A stretch of DNA of 56,046 bases from Chloroflexota bacterium (GCA_016866195.1 VGNF01000002.1:1-56046), one strand, 5' to 3'. Shown: positions 1-13,320, counted from the first letter of the stretch. A program made the numbers and translations. The notes: a model not told the origin generated them from the letters alone.

Positions 1-2
1 CC

Positions 3-446
3 GCCGCGTCCGCGATTGCCGTTGCATGCCCAGTGACGAAGATCGTGATGCTCACCGTATCCGAGCACGAAGACGACTTGCTGGCCGCGTTCAAGGCCGG
101 GGCGCGCGGCTACGTTCTCAAAGGCATCTCGGCGCGCGATCTCGTGAACATCCTGCGCGCGGTGGCCGCGGGCGAAGTGTATGTCTCGTCCTCCCTCGCC
201 GCGGGAATGTTGTTGGAAATGACGCACAGCCGCCCGCCGGATCCACTGAGCGATCTCACCGAACGCGAACGCGAAATATTCCAACTGCTGGCCAAAGGCC
301 TGACCAATCGCGAAATCGGTGAGCGCATGCACCTGGCCGAAAAAACCATCAAACATTACATGACCAACGTAATGGGAAAACTGCACGTCCGCAGCCGCGT
401 GGAGGCCGCGATCCTGGCAGCCCGCCATGAGGAGCGGAGGGAATGA
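3..446 (+). CDS. LuxR/NarL-family response regulator, 5' end cut by window edge
   Basis: Frame stays open to the window edge upstream of the listed GTG start; receiver-domain end (KIVMLTVSEHEDDLLAAFKAGARGYVLKG) plus LuxR HTH (LTEREREIFQLLAKGLTNREIGERMHLAEKTIKHYMTNVMGKL). Confidence 0.9.
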   Translation, partial: AASAIAVACPVTKIVMLTVSEHEDDLLAAFKAGARGYVLKGISARDLVNILRAVAAGEVYVSSSLAAGMLLEMTHSRPPDPLSDLTEREREIFQLLAKGLTNREIGERMHLAEKTIKHYMTNVMGKLHVRSRVEAAILAARHEERRE

Positions 447-548
447 CTCCGCGCTTGTGAAGAATCGGGCATGGAGTCTGGCGTTTCATTCATGTGTGTG
501 TTATTCTTGCGCCTATTCTGCAAAGTCACCGCTTAAGAATCATTTACT

Positions 549-599
549 GGTCTCGGTACGGCGGCGGTGGTCGAGTAGGACGCAGTCCGTATCGAGACC
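549..599. repeat. Inverted repeat GGTCTCGGTACGG...CCGTATCGAGACC
   Basis: 13-nt arms with one mismatch, read directly; intergenic palindrome. Confidence 0.7.
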
Positions 600-636
600 C
601 CGCCGCTTACTCGAGCAACGCGCGCACAGGACAGTA

Positions 637-858
637 ATGGCGCAACTCGAAATCCGTCTGCTCGGAAGCCCGCAATTTCTGTGAGCCAACTCCCCCATCA
701 CCGATTTCATCTCCAACAAGGTTCCCGCCCTGCTGACCTATCTCGCCGTCACCCACCCCCCACCGCGCCAACATCTATCGGAAAATATTCTGGAACATAT
801 TTTAGACCGCCGCCTCGTCAACGCCATACCGACCACACGATTTGCGTTCAACGGAAAT
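637..858 (+). pseudogene. Remnant of a SARP/BTAD-type transcriptional activator N-terminus
   Basis: MAQLEIRLLGSPQFL then in-frame TGA (682-684), same frame continues ANSPITDFISNKVPALLTYLAVTH...; resembles the start of AfsR/SARP-BTAD regulators but is interrupted and shortened. Confidence 0.55.
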
Positions 859-1260
859 TTATTTGAGCGTGCGGATGAACGAAACAACCTGCCAGATCTG
901 CTCATCGGTCAGAACGCCTCTCCATGCAACCATGGAAGTGCCTTCCTTGCCAGTGGCAATACGCCAGAATAGATAGTCGTCTCCTGCAGCAACCTGTAAA
1001 TCTGCAAGGTTTTTGGGGGTGGGATCAAGCGCGGCACCAGCGGGACCATCACCATGGCCTTGAGATCCGTGACATGATTCACAATTGGTCTTGAACAAAC
1101 TCGCGCCAGCAGCGGATGCATCCGCGCCCAAGGGATTGGCCAGACCGGCAAAATCGGATGGAACGGGAGCTAATGTAGCAACCGCATCCGCCCCGCCGCC
1201 ACAAGCCGTCAAAGCGAGGGCGGCTAAAACCAAAACGGCAGAAAACCAGACTTTCTTCAT
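859..1260 (-). CDS. Monoheme c-type cytochrome lipoprotein
   Basis: Lipobox-like LALTACGGG and heme motif CESCH; cytochrome c class I C-terminus (GVLTDEQIWQVVSFIRTLK). Confidence 0.88.
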   Translation of the reverse strand: MKKVWFSAVLVLAALALTACGGGADAVATLAPVPSDFAGLANPLGADASAAGASLFKTNCESCHGSQGHGDGPAGAALDPTPKNLADLQVAAGDDYLFWRIATGKEGTSMVAWRGVLTDEQIWQVVSFIRTLK

Positions 1261-1294
1261 AGTCGATACCTCCGGTTGTTATTTAGCAGGCGGC

Positions 1295-1903
1295 TCACGA
1301 AAACTGAGCGCAGTCTGCACTCTCCAACGCCTCCGCCGGGCGATAATAGCCGCCGTGAGCGCAGGCGTAACAGACGATGTGACTATCGTAAATGATATCG
1401 CGTTCGTTGATAACCTCTTCCCCGCACACCTCGCAATTGACGCGTACGCCTGGTCTGCTGAGAATTTGTTCGATGGCTGTATTGAGCGTAACCTCCTGAA
1501 TCGAGAGCAATTCATCGTCTGGCATAACTTGATAGGCGTGGAGTTGGGCGAAGTAATGGCGATTTTCTTCAGGAACCAACTCGAACGCGCGTTGACGGAT
1601 ATCAAGCCGTGGGGCGACACGAAGCGCTGTCCCTGAGACGAGATCTATGAAAGTCGCGGCAATTTTCCCGTAGTCTTCGACGCGCAGGGTGCGATGTCCA
1701 ATCGTGCAACCGGTCGCGACCTCCACCCCGTCTGCAAAGCATCCATCCGTTTCAAGAATAACGAGCAGACGTTTATCCGCGCGTGGAACGGAAAGCCCCA
1801 ACGCCGCCGCGCCCGCCAACGCCGCGCGGACTCCCAACACTTGCCGCGGACATAAGTGTGTGTGCCGCGCGGCAGAACGCTCAAGCAGGCTTTGGATGTT
1901 CAT
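1295..1903 (-). CDS. FmdE-like protein (formylmethanofuran dehydrogenase subunit E family) with C-terminal zinc ribbon
   Basis: CPRQVLGVRAALAGAAALGL, ETDGCFADGVEVATGCTIGHRTLRVEDYGKIAATF, and C-terminal CEVCGEEV...CYAC; typical FmdE layout. Confidence 0.85.
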   Translation of the reverse strand: MNIQSLLERSAARHTHLCPRQVLGVRAALAGAAALGLSVPRADKRLLVILETDGCFADGVEVATGCTIGHRTLRVEDYGKIAATFIDLVSGTALRVAPRLDIRQRAFELVPEENRHYFAQLHAYQVMPDDELLSIQEVTLNTAIEQILSRPGVRVNCEVCGEEVINERDIIYDSHIVCYACAHGGYYRPAEALESADCAQFS

Positions 1904-2849
1904 CAGGATTTTTATCCAATCCGTTGACCGCGCCGCTCAATAACAAAAAGCCGAGCAACACGAGCAACGCGTAATACGATAAATCCCAGCGCAAGCCGCC
2001 GAGCGCGATGAGAGCCAAGCCCAATGCCTGGCGACGCGTGTTTTCGCGTTTCATCAATGAAGTAAACGTGTAAAGCCACAAACCAAACGCGAGAATATAA
2101 ATCGGCGCGGGCAGATAACCCGTAAGCGCGACCGACCAAATCATCAACGTGGGCGGAAGCCATTGAACGCTGAACCACAAGCCAGCCAAAAGAATCGCGC
2201 CGATTATGCCGACAAGGGCGGCTATCCACTCGCGGCGCGGACGCAACAGGATGAACGGCGCGGCAAGGGTCGCCAGAACGATGAGCAGTTCGCTCAAGCC
2301 GCGCGCTTCGGCGGTATAGGGGGATGTCGCATGAATGGTGTTGACAATGGTTGGATAAGCCAGCGCGAGATATGCCGCGAGGAAGAACGCCAGCCAACCC
2401 ATATAAGATTTGGATTGACGCGCAGACCAGAGCAAAATGCACATGGTCGTCAACGCAGACAGGATGAACGCGACAAACAAGAATGGAGGCGGCGCGTCGC
2501 CTGCAAGCGCGAGCACGATGGTCAACACAATCACCGCGACAATGCCATACCGCAATGAATGACGGGATGTCTGCCATGCCGCCATCATCAAAGACGCGAG
2601 GACCAGCAGGAAGGCAAAGGTCAACGCGATAGAGCCGATGAGCATCAACGTCTCTGTGATGGTTACGGTGATTTGCGCGCGCGGCAGAACGGGACCGAGT
2701 CGAATGAGCAATCGAAGCGAGAGAAATTCAATCAACGTCGCGACAGCCACAAAGGTCGAGAGGCGAGGCGCCCAAAACGTCAGAGACGAGCGAATCTGAT
2801 TCAATCCCGAATCCCATCGCGAAGGCGCGGCGCCTGATTCTAATCGCAT
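1881..2849 (-). CDS. Polytopic integral membrane protein in molybdoenzyme operon
   Basis: 322 aa with many hydrophobic segments; overlaps both neighbours (FmdE-like and TorD-like genes) by a few bases. Confidence 0.75.
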   Translation of the reverse strand: MRLESGAAPSRWDSGLNQIRSSLTFWAPRLSTFVAVATLIEFLSLRLLIRLGPVLPRAQITVTITETLMLIGSIALTFAFLLVLASLMMAAWQTSRHSLRYGIVAVIVLTIVLALAGDAPPPFLFVAFILSALTTMCILLWSARQSKSYMGWLAFFLAAYLALAYPTIVNTIHATSPYTAEARGLSELLIVLATLAAPFILLRPRREWIAALVGIIGAILLAGLWFSVQWLPPTLMIWSVALTGYLPAPIYILAFGLWLYTFTSLMKRENTRRQALGLALIALGGLRWDLSYYALLVLLGFLLLSGAVNGLDKNPDEHPKPA

Positions 2850-3547
2850 GACATGTCCTCCCCCTCCGGCGTCCCAGCGGCAATCGCAGATTCACCGAGA
2901 GCGGAGGCAAGGCTGACTCCGAGGTCTTCAGCCTCCGAAGCGATAAGCGAGGCGAGTATTTCAGTCAGCGCGGGGTAAAGAGGCAGACGCGCTTTCTCCT
3001 GAACGCGCGAGGCAAAGGCCGACGCCCAACATCCAAGATGGTCGCGCAAAAAAGAAGCGCGCGCGTCACGGCAAATTTGAGCCTGCTCAAGCATTTCATT
3101 CCGCAAGGCGTGCGCTTCCTTCGCGCACAACACCGCCATGAATTCCAATTCACATCCGATGTGGTCGACGCGCTCATGCGCCGCAGGCGACATCTGCATG
3201 CCAAAGGCTCGATAAAATCCCGAAATGTCGGCGAGGCTTTGCTCCATGCCCGCGAGCGAATATGACGACTCATACGGCGGACACAACGCCTGACGATGAA
3301 AAAGAAACGTATACTCCTCGGCGGGACTAAAATCGGAAGACGGCAACTGACGAATCGCGGAATGCAGATTGTTCAGACTCGCGCGCAATGAAGCCGCGTC
3401 GGGACTCACCCCAGCCTGCGCGGCTAAAGCGACGGCGTCCTCCAACTCCAGCACGACCAACTCAAAGTCCATCCCTTCCTGTGGATAGGCAAAGGCAAGC
3501 GCCAAGGTGGAATACAAAGCCGCGCGTGATTCGAGTTTGTTCAACAT
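2840..3547 (-). CDS. TorD/DmsD-family molybdoenzyme maturation chaperone
   Basis: All-helical 235 aa protein, motif AEEYTFLFHRQALCPPYESSY, position between gamma subunit and membrane protein of a Mo-enzyme operon. Confidence 0.82.
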   Translation of the reverse strand: MLNKLESRAALYSTLALAFAYPQEGMDFELVVLELEDAVALAAQAGVSPDAASLRASLNNLHSAIRQLPSSDFSPAEEYTFLFHRQALCPPYESSYSLAGMEQSLADISGFYRAFGMQMSPAAHERVDHIGCELEFMAVLCAKEAHALRNEMLEQAQICRDARASFLRDHLGCWASAFASRVQEKARLPLYPALTEILASLIASEAEDLGVSLASALGESAIAAGTPEGEDMSCD

Positions 3548-3557
3548 GAATTATTCC

Positions 3558-4598
3558 TCACGCGGCTTTACGTCGGCGCATGACCAGCAAGACGCCGCCG
3601 AGGATGACCAGTACGACGACAACCCCAACAGCAATCGCCGCGCCAATGGGAAGCCCAAGGATTTTCTTCGCGGGACCCGCGATACCTTCTTTGGTTTCAA
3701 GCAACATCGTCGTCCAGGTCGAAAGTTGTTTGCGCGCGCCCACTTGCTGGTCAGAACCGTCCCATGCGGCAAAGGCAATGGAAAAGGAACGGTCAGTGGT
3801 AAATTGTATGTCGGCGGCATCGTTGTCTGTCAACGAACGCGAAAAGACAACATACCACTTTCCATCCTGCCAGACGCCGCGACCCAGTAAATCCTGGTTC
3901 GCCTGTGATGTCACTGTGCCAAAGCCATAGGCATTCAAATCCTCCACCGGAGTCACGCGCGCCGGGTCCGAAAGCGGATTACCCGCAGACCAGCCGATTA
4001 GATACCTTTTGGCTGAGTCGGAATTGAAATCGGTGGGCAGGCGGAAGGGAGGCTCGCCAACGACGAAGGGATAATGGTCAAGCCAGAAATTTGGGTAGGC
4101 ATCCACGACATCGAAAAAGCCTTCGTCCACATCGTATTGCCAGTCCGCTTTCCAATGCCAAAGGTTTGTCAACTGCCCTGCCGCGCCCATGCAGAGAATC
4201 TTTTGGGTTTGTTCCGCGTCGAGATCCTGCACGGAGAATTGGAGCGCGGCGGCGTCGCGAAATTCATCGGGTTTCGTGGCATGCAAGTCCTGCGTCTCAT
4301 CCGTCCATACGAGGCGGAAGACAATATCCTTGCCATTGTTGAGCGATTGCACATCAATGGATGAAATCGTCGCCTGGAAGAGAGTCGGTTTGATGGCAGA
4401 TTGCGGCGTGACCGAGGCGGTGTAGACCGGAACAGAATCCCACGCGGCTGACAGTGGGTCTGCCACCGGCAAATCCCCGTCCTGGTATGCCGATATGAAC
4501 TGAGGCTGAGCCTGCGCCAGCGCCAATCCATTGGACGAAAGCGCAATCGCCAGCGCCAGCACGAACATAAGCGGAAGGTATTTGGAAAAACGTGTCAT
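3558..4598 (-). CDS. Ethylbenzene dehydrogenase-related heme-b (gamma) subunit, Sec signal and C-terminal membrane anchor
   Basis: N-terminal signal peptide (MFVLALAIALSSNGLALAQAQ), EB_dh-like FRLVWTDETQDL...RDAAALQFSV, C-terminal TM plus RRRKAA. Confidence 0.8.
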   Translation of the reverse strand: MTRFSKYLPLMFVLALAIALSSNGLALAQAQPQFISAYQDGDLPVADPLSAAWDSVPVYTASVTPQSAIKPTLFQATISSIDVQSLNNGKDIVFRLVWTDETQDLHATKPDEFRDAAALQFSVQDLDAEQTQKILCMGAAGQLTNLWHWKADWQYDVDEGFFDVVDAYPNFWLDHYPFVVGEPPFRLPTDFNSDSAKRYLIGWSAGNPLSDPARVTPVEDLNAYGFGTVTSQANQDLLGRGVWQDGKWYVVFSRSLTDNDAADIQFTTDRSFSIAFAAWDGSDQQVGARKQLSTWTTMLLETKEGIAGPAKKILGLPIGAAIAVGVVVVLVILGGVLLVMRRRKAA

Positions 4599-4616
4599 AG
4601 TGTTTTCCTTGATTGG

Positions 4617-4647
4617 GACCTGACAGGTTTTTCAAACCTGTCAGGTC
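4617..4647. repeat. Perfect inverted repeat GACCTGACAGGTTT-TTC-AAACCTGTCAGGTC between beta and gamma subunit genes
   Basis: 14-bp perfect arms, 3-nt loop. Confidence 0.9.
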
Positions 4648-4652
4648 TATTC

Positions 4653-5780
4653 TTACGGAGTATTGTGCAGGAAGGCGCCGGTCGCAGCGTTGAAATCCGG
4701 GCGGATGTAAATCGGCTCCTTGAGCGGGACGCGGGAAACTTCGTCGCCTTTCGCGTCGTAACCGTATGCAAAGCCTTCCTTCACGCGGAATTTCTCAATC
4801 CATTTATCGGTGGAACCCATCAACAAGAGGACACCCAACAACTCCGGATCATCCTTGACGCGCTTGTAGGTATCAATCGCGTTCGGCACGCCGGGACCGA
4901 ACATCTGTAACAGAAATTCCGAAGGGACATGAATGGGCGGGATATAGTAGATGTTGACGTTCAACCCAAACTGCGGGTACAACGGCAGGGCAACTTTGCG
5001 TCCATGCACCAGAAAATCAACAGGGCTATCCAGCACGGCTTTATCGGGGAAGTTCACCCAGCCGTTGATGCGGATGCGCCCGATGCAACTGAGCGTGCAA
5101 TATGTCTGCCGTCCCTGCTCGACGAGCGGGTAACAGGCAATGCACTTTTCGGAGACGCGCGTCACGGTGTTGTATAAAACCTTCTTGAACGGACAGGAAC
5201 GCGCGCATTCGCGATAACCGCGGCAACGCGTCTGGTCAATCAACACGATGCCGTCCTCTTCGCGTTTGTAAATCGCTTTGCGCGGGCAGGAGGCGAGACA
5301 GGCGGGATAACTGCAATGGTTGCAGATGCGCTGTAGATAGAACATCCAGACCGGGTGCGGCAGGGTGAAATATGCTCCGGTGTCAATCGTCCCGGCGACT
5401 TCGTCCTCGCCGTGGTTCGGATGCGCCCAATCTTCGTCTTCAGGCAGGAAACCCAGCGCGGCGCGTCCGGCAGGCGCGGCTTCGAAGACGGTCTTGCCAG
5501 TGTAGACGCCGCCGCTCCACGATTGACCACCGAGTTGTTCGAGCAGGCGCACATCCCAGCCAAGCGGATAGGAGCCGTAGGGCTTGGTCTCCACGTTATT
5601 GAAGAACATATGCTCCTGCCCGCGCCCGGAAGTCCAGGCGTTTTTGCAGGCAAGCGTGCAAGTCTGACAGGCGATGCACTTGTTGATGTCGAAGACCGCG
5701 CCGAATTGTTTTTCAGGATACGCCGCCTCGTAGGGGTAGTCCATTTCGCGTCCGATTTGCCAGTTATATACTTTGGGCAT
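4653..5780 (-). CDS. Type II DMSO reductase family Fe-S (beta) subunit, NxrB/NarH-like
   Basis: Cys clusters [43 protein letters not shown]...CTLSC; N-terminus [33 protein letters not shown] resembles NxrB. Confidence 0.92.
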   Translation of the reverse strand: MPKVYNWQIGREMDYPYEAAYPEKQFGAVFDINKCIACQTCTLACKNAWTSGRGQEHMFFNNVETKPYGSYPLGWDVRLLEQLGGQSWSGGVYTGKTVFEAAPAGRAALGFLPEDEDWAHPNHGEDEVAGTIDTGAYFTLPHPVWMFYLQRICNHCSYPACLASCPRKAIYKREEDGIVLIDQTRCRGYRECARSCPFKKVLYNTVTRVSEKCIACYPLVEQGRQTYCTLSCIGRIRINGWVNFPDKAVLDSPVDFLVHGRKVALPLYPQFGLNVNIYYIPPIHVPSEFLLQMFGPGVPNAIDTYKRVKDDPELLGVLLLMGSTDKWIEKFRVKEGFAYGYDAKGDEVSRVPLKEPIYIRPDFNAATGAFLHNTP

Positions 5781-5848
5781 GATGACCTCGTTGGTTGATT
5801 GCGTGATTGGCGCGTATTGGCGTGAGAGAACGCCGGTTACGCATGACT

Positions 5849-9349
<3,501 letters not shown>

Positions 9350-9532
9350 TACCGACTATTTCATATTGTCACGCTTTCCTTCGTGAATTTCTGTGACAAA
9401 AGTCGCAAAATTGAGTTGCAAACTCTCTTCACTCCCCAGCAAGTTTCCGATGGGGAATTCGGACGCGAAACCGCCTGCGAATTTATTCCGCAGGCGGCTT
9501 TGGTCAATTGAGGTCTCCGAATTCGTTACGAA

Positions 9533-9672
9533 TATATAATACCCACGGTCACACACCTGCCCCACCTGCACTGCAACGCGCGCAGTGCGGTGCAAGTGTG
9601 GTGGGCGGTGCCAGGGAATTGCGCTTCCCGCCTTCTCAAAAATGCGCAATTTGTGACCGAGTGCGGTATAAC
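9533..9672. repeat. Composite palindromic element upstream of the molybdoenzyme operon
   Basis: TATAATACCCACGGTCAC ... AATTGCGCTTCCCGCCTTCTCAAAAATGCGCAATTTGTGACCG; shares flanks and core with the element at 19440-19520 but carries a nested imperfect palindrome. Confidence 0.7.
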
Positions 9673-10030
9673 ATCTGAAAAACTCCCTGCGCCCACAGGA
9701 TGGGCGCCTGCGGGATGATCCCATGCACGGCAGCAACTGTCAAAACCGACTCTAGTGGGCGCCTCTTGCGACCCGATGCGAACCTGTGGGGCTATCCCCG
9801 TTCAACCGCCAATCATAGGCGGCATACAGCAAACGGACCGTGTTGCAATTTTGCGCCAGCCATTCCCGCTTTTCATCACGCGGAACCTCGCTCGGCGAGG
9901 GTCTACCCCTTCGGGGCACACGTCCCGACCCCGCCGAGAGGAGACCGCCGGTCTCCATTCAAGCCAAACCTGCCTGCAGATATTCAACCTCATTTCACTT
10001 CCGCTATTCCCGGCGAGAAGAGGCCCGTTG

Positions 10031-10594
10031 TTATCTCGAACTCTCCGTGAAGTCCGAGGGCAGGAGCGAATACATCCAGGCATCATACACCCGCTCCCTC
10101 ACCACCATGCGGTTGAGCAGGATGCCCTCGTAGTGTGCGCCGATCTTCTCCGCTACGCGTCTGCTGGCGGTGTTTCCGACGGTGATCACGATCTCGACCC
10201 GCATCAAACCAAGGTTTTCGAGGGCGAAGCGCGCCGCCAGCCGGGCGGCGCGTCCGGCAATCCCCCGTCCGCGCTGTGTCGTCCGCACCCAATACCCCAG
10301 GTTGCAGAAGCGATAGACGGGATGAATGTGGCTCAGGCTGCAGCCTCCGAGCAGATCCCCGGTGCCGGCCTCGATGATCGCAAAGCCATAATAGGCTCCG
10401 CCCGGCCAGTGGTTGCGGATCAGCGTGATGAAGTTCTCCGCGGTCGCGTCGGTGTAACCTTCATCCGCCCACGACATCCAGGGCTTGAGTTCCTTGAGGG
10501 ATTCACGCACGGCATGATGTAGCACCTTCGCCTCGCCGGGTTCGAACGGGCGCAGGGTGATCACTCCGTCGGTCAATTCAACAAATGGGCTCAT
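10031..10594 (-). CDS. GNAT family N-acetyltransferase (RimJ/RimL type)
   Basis: ITLRPFEPGEAKVL...LGYWVRTTQRGRGIAGRAARLAARFALENLGLMRVEIVITVGNTASRRVAEKIGA. Confidence 0.9.
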   Translation of the reverse strand: MSPFVELTDGVITLRPFEPGEAKVLHHAVRESLKELKPWMSWADEGYTDATAENFITLIRNHWPGGAYYGFAIIEAGTGDLLGGCSLSHIHPVYRFCNLGYWVRTTQRGRGIAGRAARLAARFALENLGLMRVEIVITVGNTASRRVAEKIGAHYEGILLNRMVVRERVYDAWMYSLLPSDFTESSR

Positions 10595-10611
10595 GCCGTT
10601 TAATTTCAGTG

Positions 10612-10698
10612 TGCTGCGTTAATATCTATACTGTAGTTGCGATTTCCTGCCTTGGTTTGGCCTAATCCCGTTAAGAGATTTATGCAAGAAGCAGTAAA
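10612..10698. repeat. ~87-bp interspersed palindromic repeat, copy 1
   Basis: GTGCTGCGTTAATATCTA...GCGATTTCCTGCCTTGGTTTGGCCTAATCCCGTTAAGAGATTTATGCAAGAAGCAGTAAA; near match at 26569-26656. Confidence 0.85.
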
Positions 10699-10769
10699 CA
10701 AAAAAGGAGACCCGCAACTTTCGAAGGGTGCCTCCATGGAATCGCTTCTCCGTGATCGAATTGAATCCA

Positions 10770-11429
10770 CTACATCGAGATGTATTCCCTCAGGTTGTGC
10801 TCCACCGCGTAGGCTGCGGCCTCGGCGCGATTGTTCACACCCAGCTTGGAGAGAATGCTCGAGACATAGTTGCGGACCGTGCCTTCGCCCAGGAACAGGT
10901 TCTTGGCGATCTCGCGGTTGGTCTTGCCTTCTGAAACTAAAAGCAGGACGTGCTTCTCCTGCTGGCTGAGATGCGAGAAGGCCGAGGCCTCCTCCTCCTT
11001 CACCGCCCGCCGCACCTCCTGGAACACGCGCTGGGTGACCGCGGGATCGAGCAGGGCCTCGCCGCGCCCCACCGATTCCAGCGCCTTGATTAGGTCCTCG
11101 CTGCCGATCTGCTTGAGGATGTAGCCGGAAGCCCCGGCGCGAATGGCGGAGAACAGCATTTCGTCCTCCGCATAGGACGTGAGCATGATGACTTTCGTAT
11201 TGGGATATTGCGCAACGATCTGCTCGCAGGCTTCGATGCCGGAGGTGCCCGGCAGGCGGATGTCCATCACCACCACATCCGGCTTGAGCGAGGCGGTCTG
11301 CTCGAGGGCTTCGCGGGCGGAGGCGGCTTCGCCCACCACGTCGAAATGCGGGTGACGCTCGAGCAGGGATTTCAACCCGAGGCGCACCACTTCATGATCG
11401 TCCACGAGGATGATTCGCTGCTTTTTCAT
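10770..11429 (-). CDS. NarL/FixJ-family response regulator
   Basis: [27 protein letters not shown]...VVMDIRLPG...LTSYAEDEM + LuxR HTH; start trimmed to internal ATG. Confidence 0.92.
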   Translation of the reverse strand: MKKQRIILVDDHEVVRLGLKSLLERHPHFDVVGEAASAREALEQTASLKPDVVVMDIRLPGTSGIEACEQIVAQYPNTKVIMLTSYAEDEMLFSAIRAGASGYILKQIGSEDLIKALESVGRGEALLDPAVTQRVFQEVRRAVKEEEASAFSHLSQQEKHVLLLVSEGKTNREIAKNLFLGEGTVRNYVSSILSKLGVNNRAEAAAYAVEHNLREYISM

Positions 11430-11696
11430 GGCGCTAATTTTACCCCATCCCACTCCGAATTGCAGGTGGTTCTTCTTTTTCCGGGGAATGGCGAAAAGGA
11501 TGGGCAAACTCCATTTCACCGCAGAGAGCGCGCATCGTCCCGACACTTGCACCGAGCGCAAGTACGGTGTGTCCTTCGGGAGAGTTCGCAGAGCAGAACA
11601 AAGAGGGTTCTCTGCGCCCCTGGTGAACTGTGCGGCAGGTTGCGTTGAAAGCCAACAGCATTAGCCACTATCCTTTGCCAGCTTTCCGCGGGAGAA

Positions 11697-12926
11697 TCAC
11701 CTTCGTAAGAGCCGCATGACGCCCTTGCCGCGCCAGTTCTGCAGGATGGCCTCGATGTACAGGTCTTCCAGGGCCCGCACCTGCTCTTCGATCGAGAATT
11801 TGCGGCTCAATTCCATGGACCGTGCGCCATATTGTCCGGAACGTTGCGGATCGGCGAGCAAACCGCCGATCCTTTCATTGAATATAGTCAGGTCCAATGG
11901 CGTCATGTGGCCGTTCTCGCCTTCGAGGATCATGCCTTCGAAGGCCTCATCCTGCACGGCCACGATCGGCAGGCCGGAGGCGAGCGCCTCGATTACGGAG
12001 ATCGGATGCACCTCGGTTGTGGAAGCCGAGAGGAACACGCTCGCATCGTGCAGGACGTTCGGCAGTTCTGCGCGATCCACCATTCCGAGAAAGTGAATGC
12101 GCTTCGCCACGCTCGTGGCAGCTGCCCTGGCCTCCAGGCCTTTGCGCGCGCTGCCGTCGCCGGCGAAGACCAGCCTGGCCTGCGGAAACCTGCCATCCAG
12201 ACGCGCGAAGGAATCGATCAGAAAATCGAGCCGCTTTTCCGGGTCGATCCGTCCCACCGAAAGCAGGATCGGCGCCTCAGGACCGATCCCCAGCCGGGCG
12301 CGCAGGCTGCCGGGCAACTTCGACTCCTTGAAGCTGCTCAGGTCGATCCCGTTGGGAATGATGTGGATCGGTTTTCGTACCTTTTGCTCGAGCAGCAACC
12401 GCTGGAACTTTGGAGAGGGGACCACCACCTGGTCGCCGAGGTTTGTTGTGGCCGTGCTGAACCAGCGCGCCGCGCGGCGTATGATGTTTGTGCCGCCGAT
12501 GATCTTGAGATAGTGCGTGTAATCCGTGATGGATGTGTGGTAGGTGTAGATCAGGGGAATGTTCTTGGTGGAGGCGGTTACATACGCGAGCAGGCCCACC
12601 GTCAGTGGGCTGTGGGCATGCAGGACGTCGAACTGTTTGCGCGTCAAGGACCAGGTCGTGCGCGGGGTTCCCAGAACGGCCACGTAGATCGGCGGTTTGT
12701 TCAGGTACTTCAAGGAGGGGACGCGGAAAACGCTCGGCTGGTCATCGTGATAGCCGGGGAACTTCGGCGCGAAGATGGTCACCTGGTGGCCCGCCTCGCG
12801 CAGGCCTTTTGCGATCAATTGCAGGGAGATCGAGACCCCGTTTACCTGGGGCGCAAACGTATCGGTGAACAATCCGATGCGCAGCGAGCCGGTATTCAGC
12901 CCGGGTGAGGATTGTGCGACAGACAT
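11697..12926 (-). CDS. Glycosyltransferase family 4 protein
   Basis: GLFTDTFAPQVNGVSISLQLIAKGLREAGHQVTIFAP...SVGRIDPEKRLDFLIDSF...SASTTEVHPISVIEALASGLPIVA. Confidence 0.93.
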   Translation of the reverse strand: MSVAQSSPGLNTGSLRIGLFTDTFAPQVNGVSISLQLIAKGLREAGHQVTIFAPKFPGYHDDQPSVFRVPSLKYLNKPPIYVAVLGTPRTTWSLTRKQFDVLHAHSPLTVGLLAYVTASTKNIPLIYTYHTSITDYTHYLKIIGGTNIIRRAARWFSTATTNLGDQVVVPSPKFQRLLLEQKVRKPIHIIPNGIDLSSFKESKLPGSLRARLGIGPEAPILLSVGRIDPEKRLDFLIDSFARLDGRFPQARLVFAGDGSARKGLEARAAATSVAKRIHFLGMVDRAELPNVLHDASVFLSASTTEVHPISVIEALASGLPIVAVQDEAFEGMILEGENGHMTPLDLTIFNERIGGLLADPQRSGQYGARSMELSRKFSIEEQVRALEDLYIEAILQNWRGKGVMRLLRR

Positions 12927-12963
12927 TTGAATGAGGTCCTGTTCGGTCGAAGCGATGACTTCG

Positions 12964-13182
12964 CTAGGATGATGCGCCTTGGTTCCCTTCCTGCGCCTGT
13001 TTCGTCAGGTTGATTTTCATACGCTTGGCCAGCTCGCGGCGGGTGAGCAGCACGCGATGCCCGCAGCCCTTGCATTCCAGACCGATGTCCGCGCCCAGTC
13101 GGACAACGGTCCATTCGTACGAACCGCAGGGATGCGGCTTGCGCAGGCGCACATGATCGTTCAAGAGCAGGTCGGGCAGCAC
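12964..13182 (-). CDS. DUF951-type small zinc-ribbon protein
   Basis: Downstream part of the 255-aa ORF only: VLPDLLLNDHVRLRKPHPCGSYEWTVVRLGADIGLECKGCGHRVLLTRRELAKRM; GTG start at 13182 proposed. Confidence 0.8.
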   Translation of the reverse strand: MLPDLLLNDHVRLRKPHPCGSYEWTVVRLGADIGLECKGCGHRVLLTRRELAKRMKINLTKQAQEGNQGASS

Positions 13183-13320
13183 GAAAAGGATTATACCGCC
13201 GCCCTTCGCTCGGGTCTCGACTGGGAAATATTTCCCAGCCTGTGTGGGAAGCTTTTCCTTGCGTAATCGCCTGCGGGGAAGATAATCGAAGAGCGTACCG
13301 ACATCCTGTGGAGGTGAAAG

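Noticed and set aside
9356-9530. Possible FNR/CRP-like box and hairpin (AACCGCCTGCG...CGCAGGCGG) upstream of the molybdoenzyme operon
   Set aside because: Half-sites such as TGTGACAAAAGTCGCA do not form a convincing palindrome; hairpin lacks a clear T-tract. Left unassigned.
9752-9958. Minus-strand ORF with protein-like stretch REWLAQNCNTVRLLYAAYDWRLNGDSPTG
   Set aside because: Possibly a gene remnant, but no family recognised and surrounded by palindromic sequence; not strong enough to call.
11832-12908. 358-aa plus-strand ORF
   Set aside because: Antisense to a clear GT4 glycosyltransferase.
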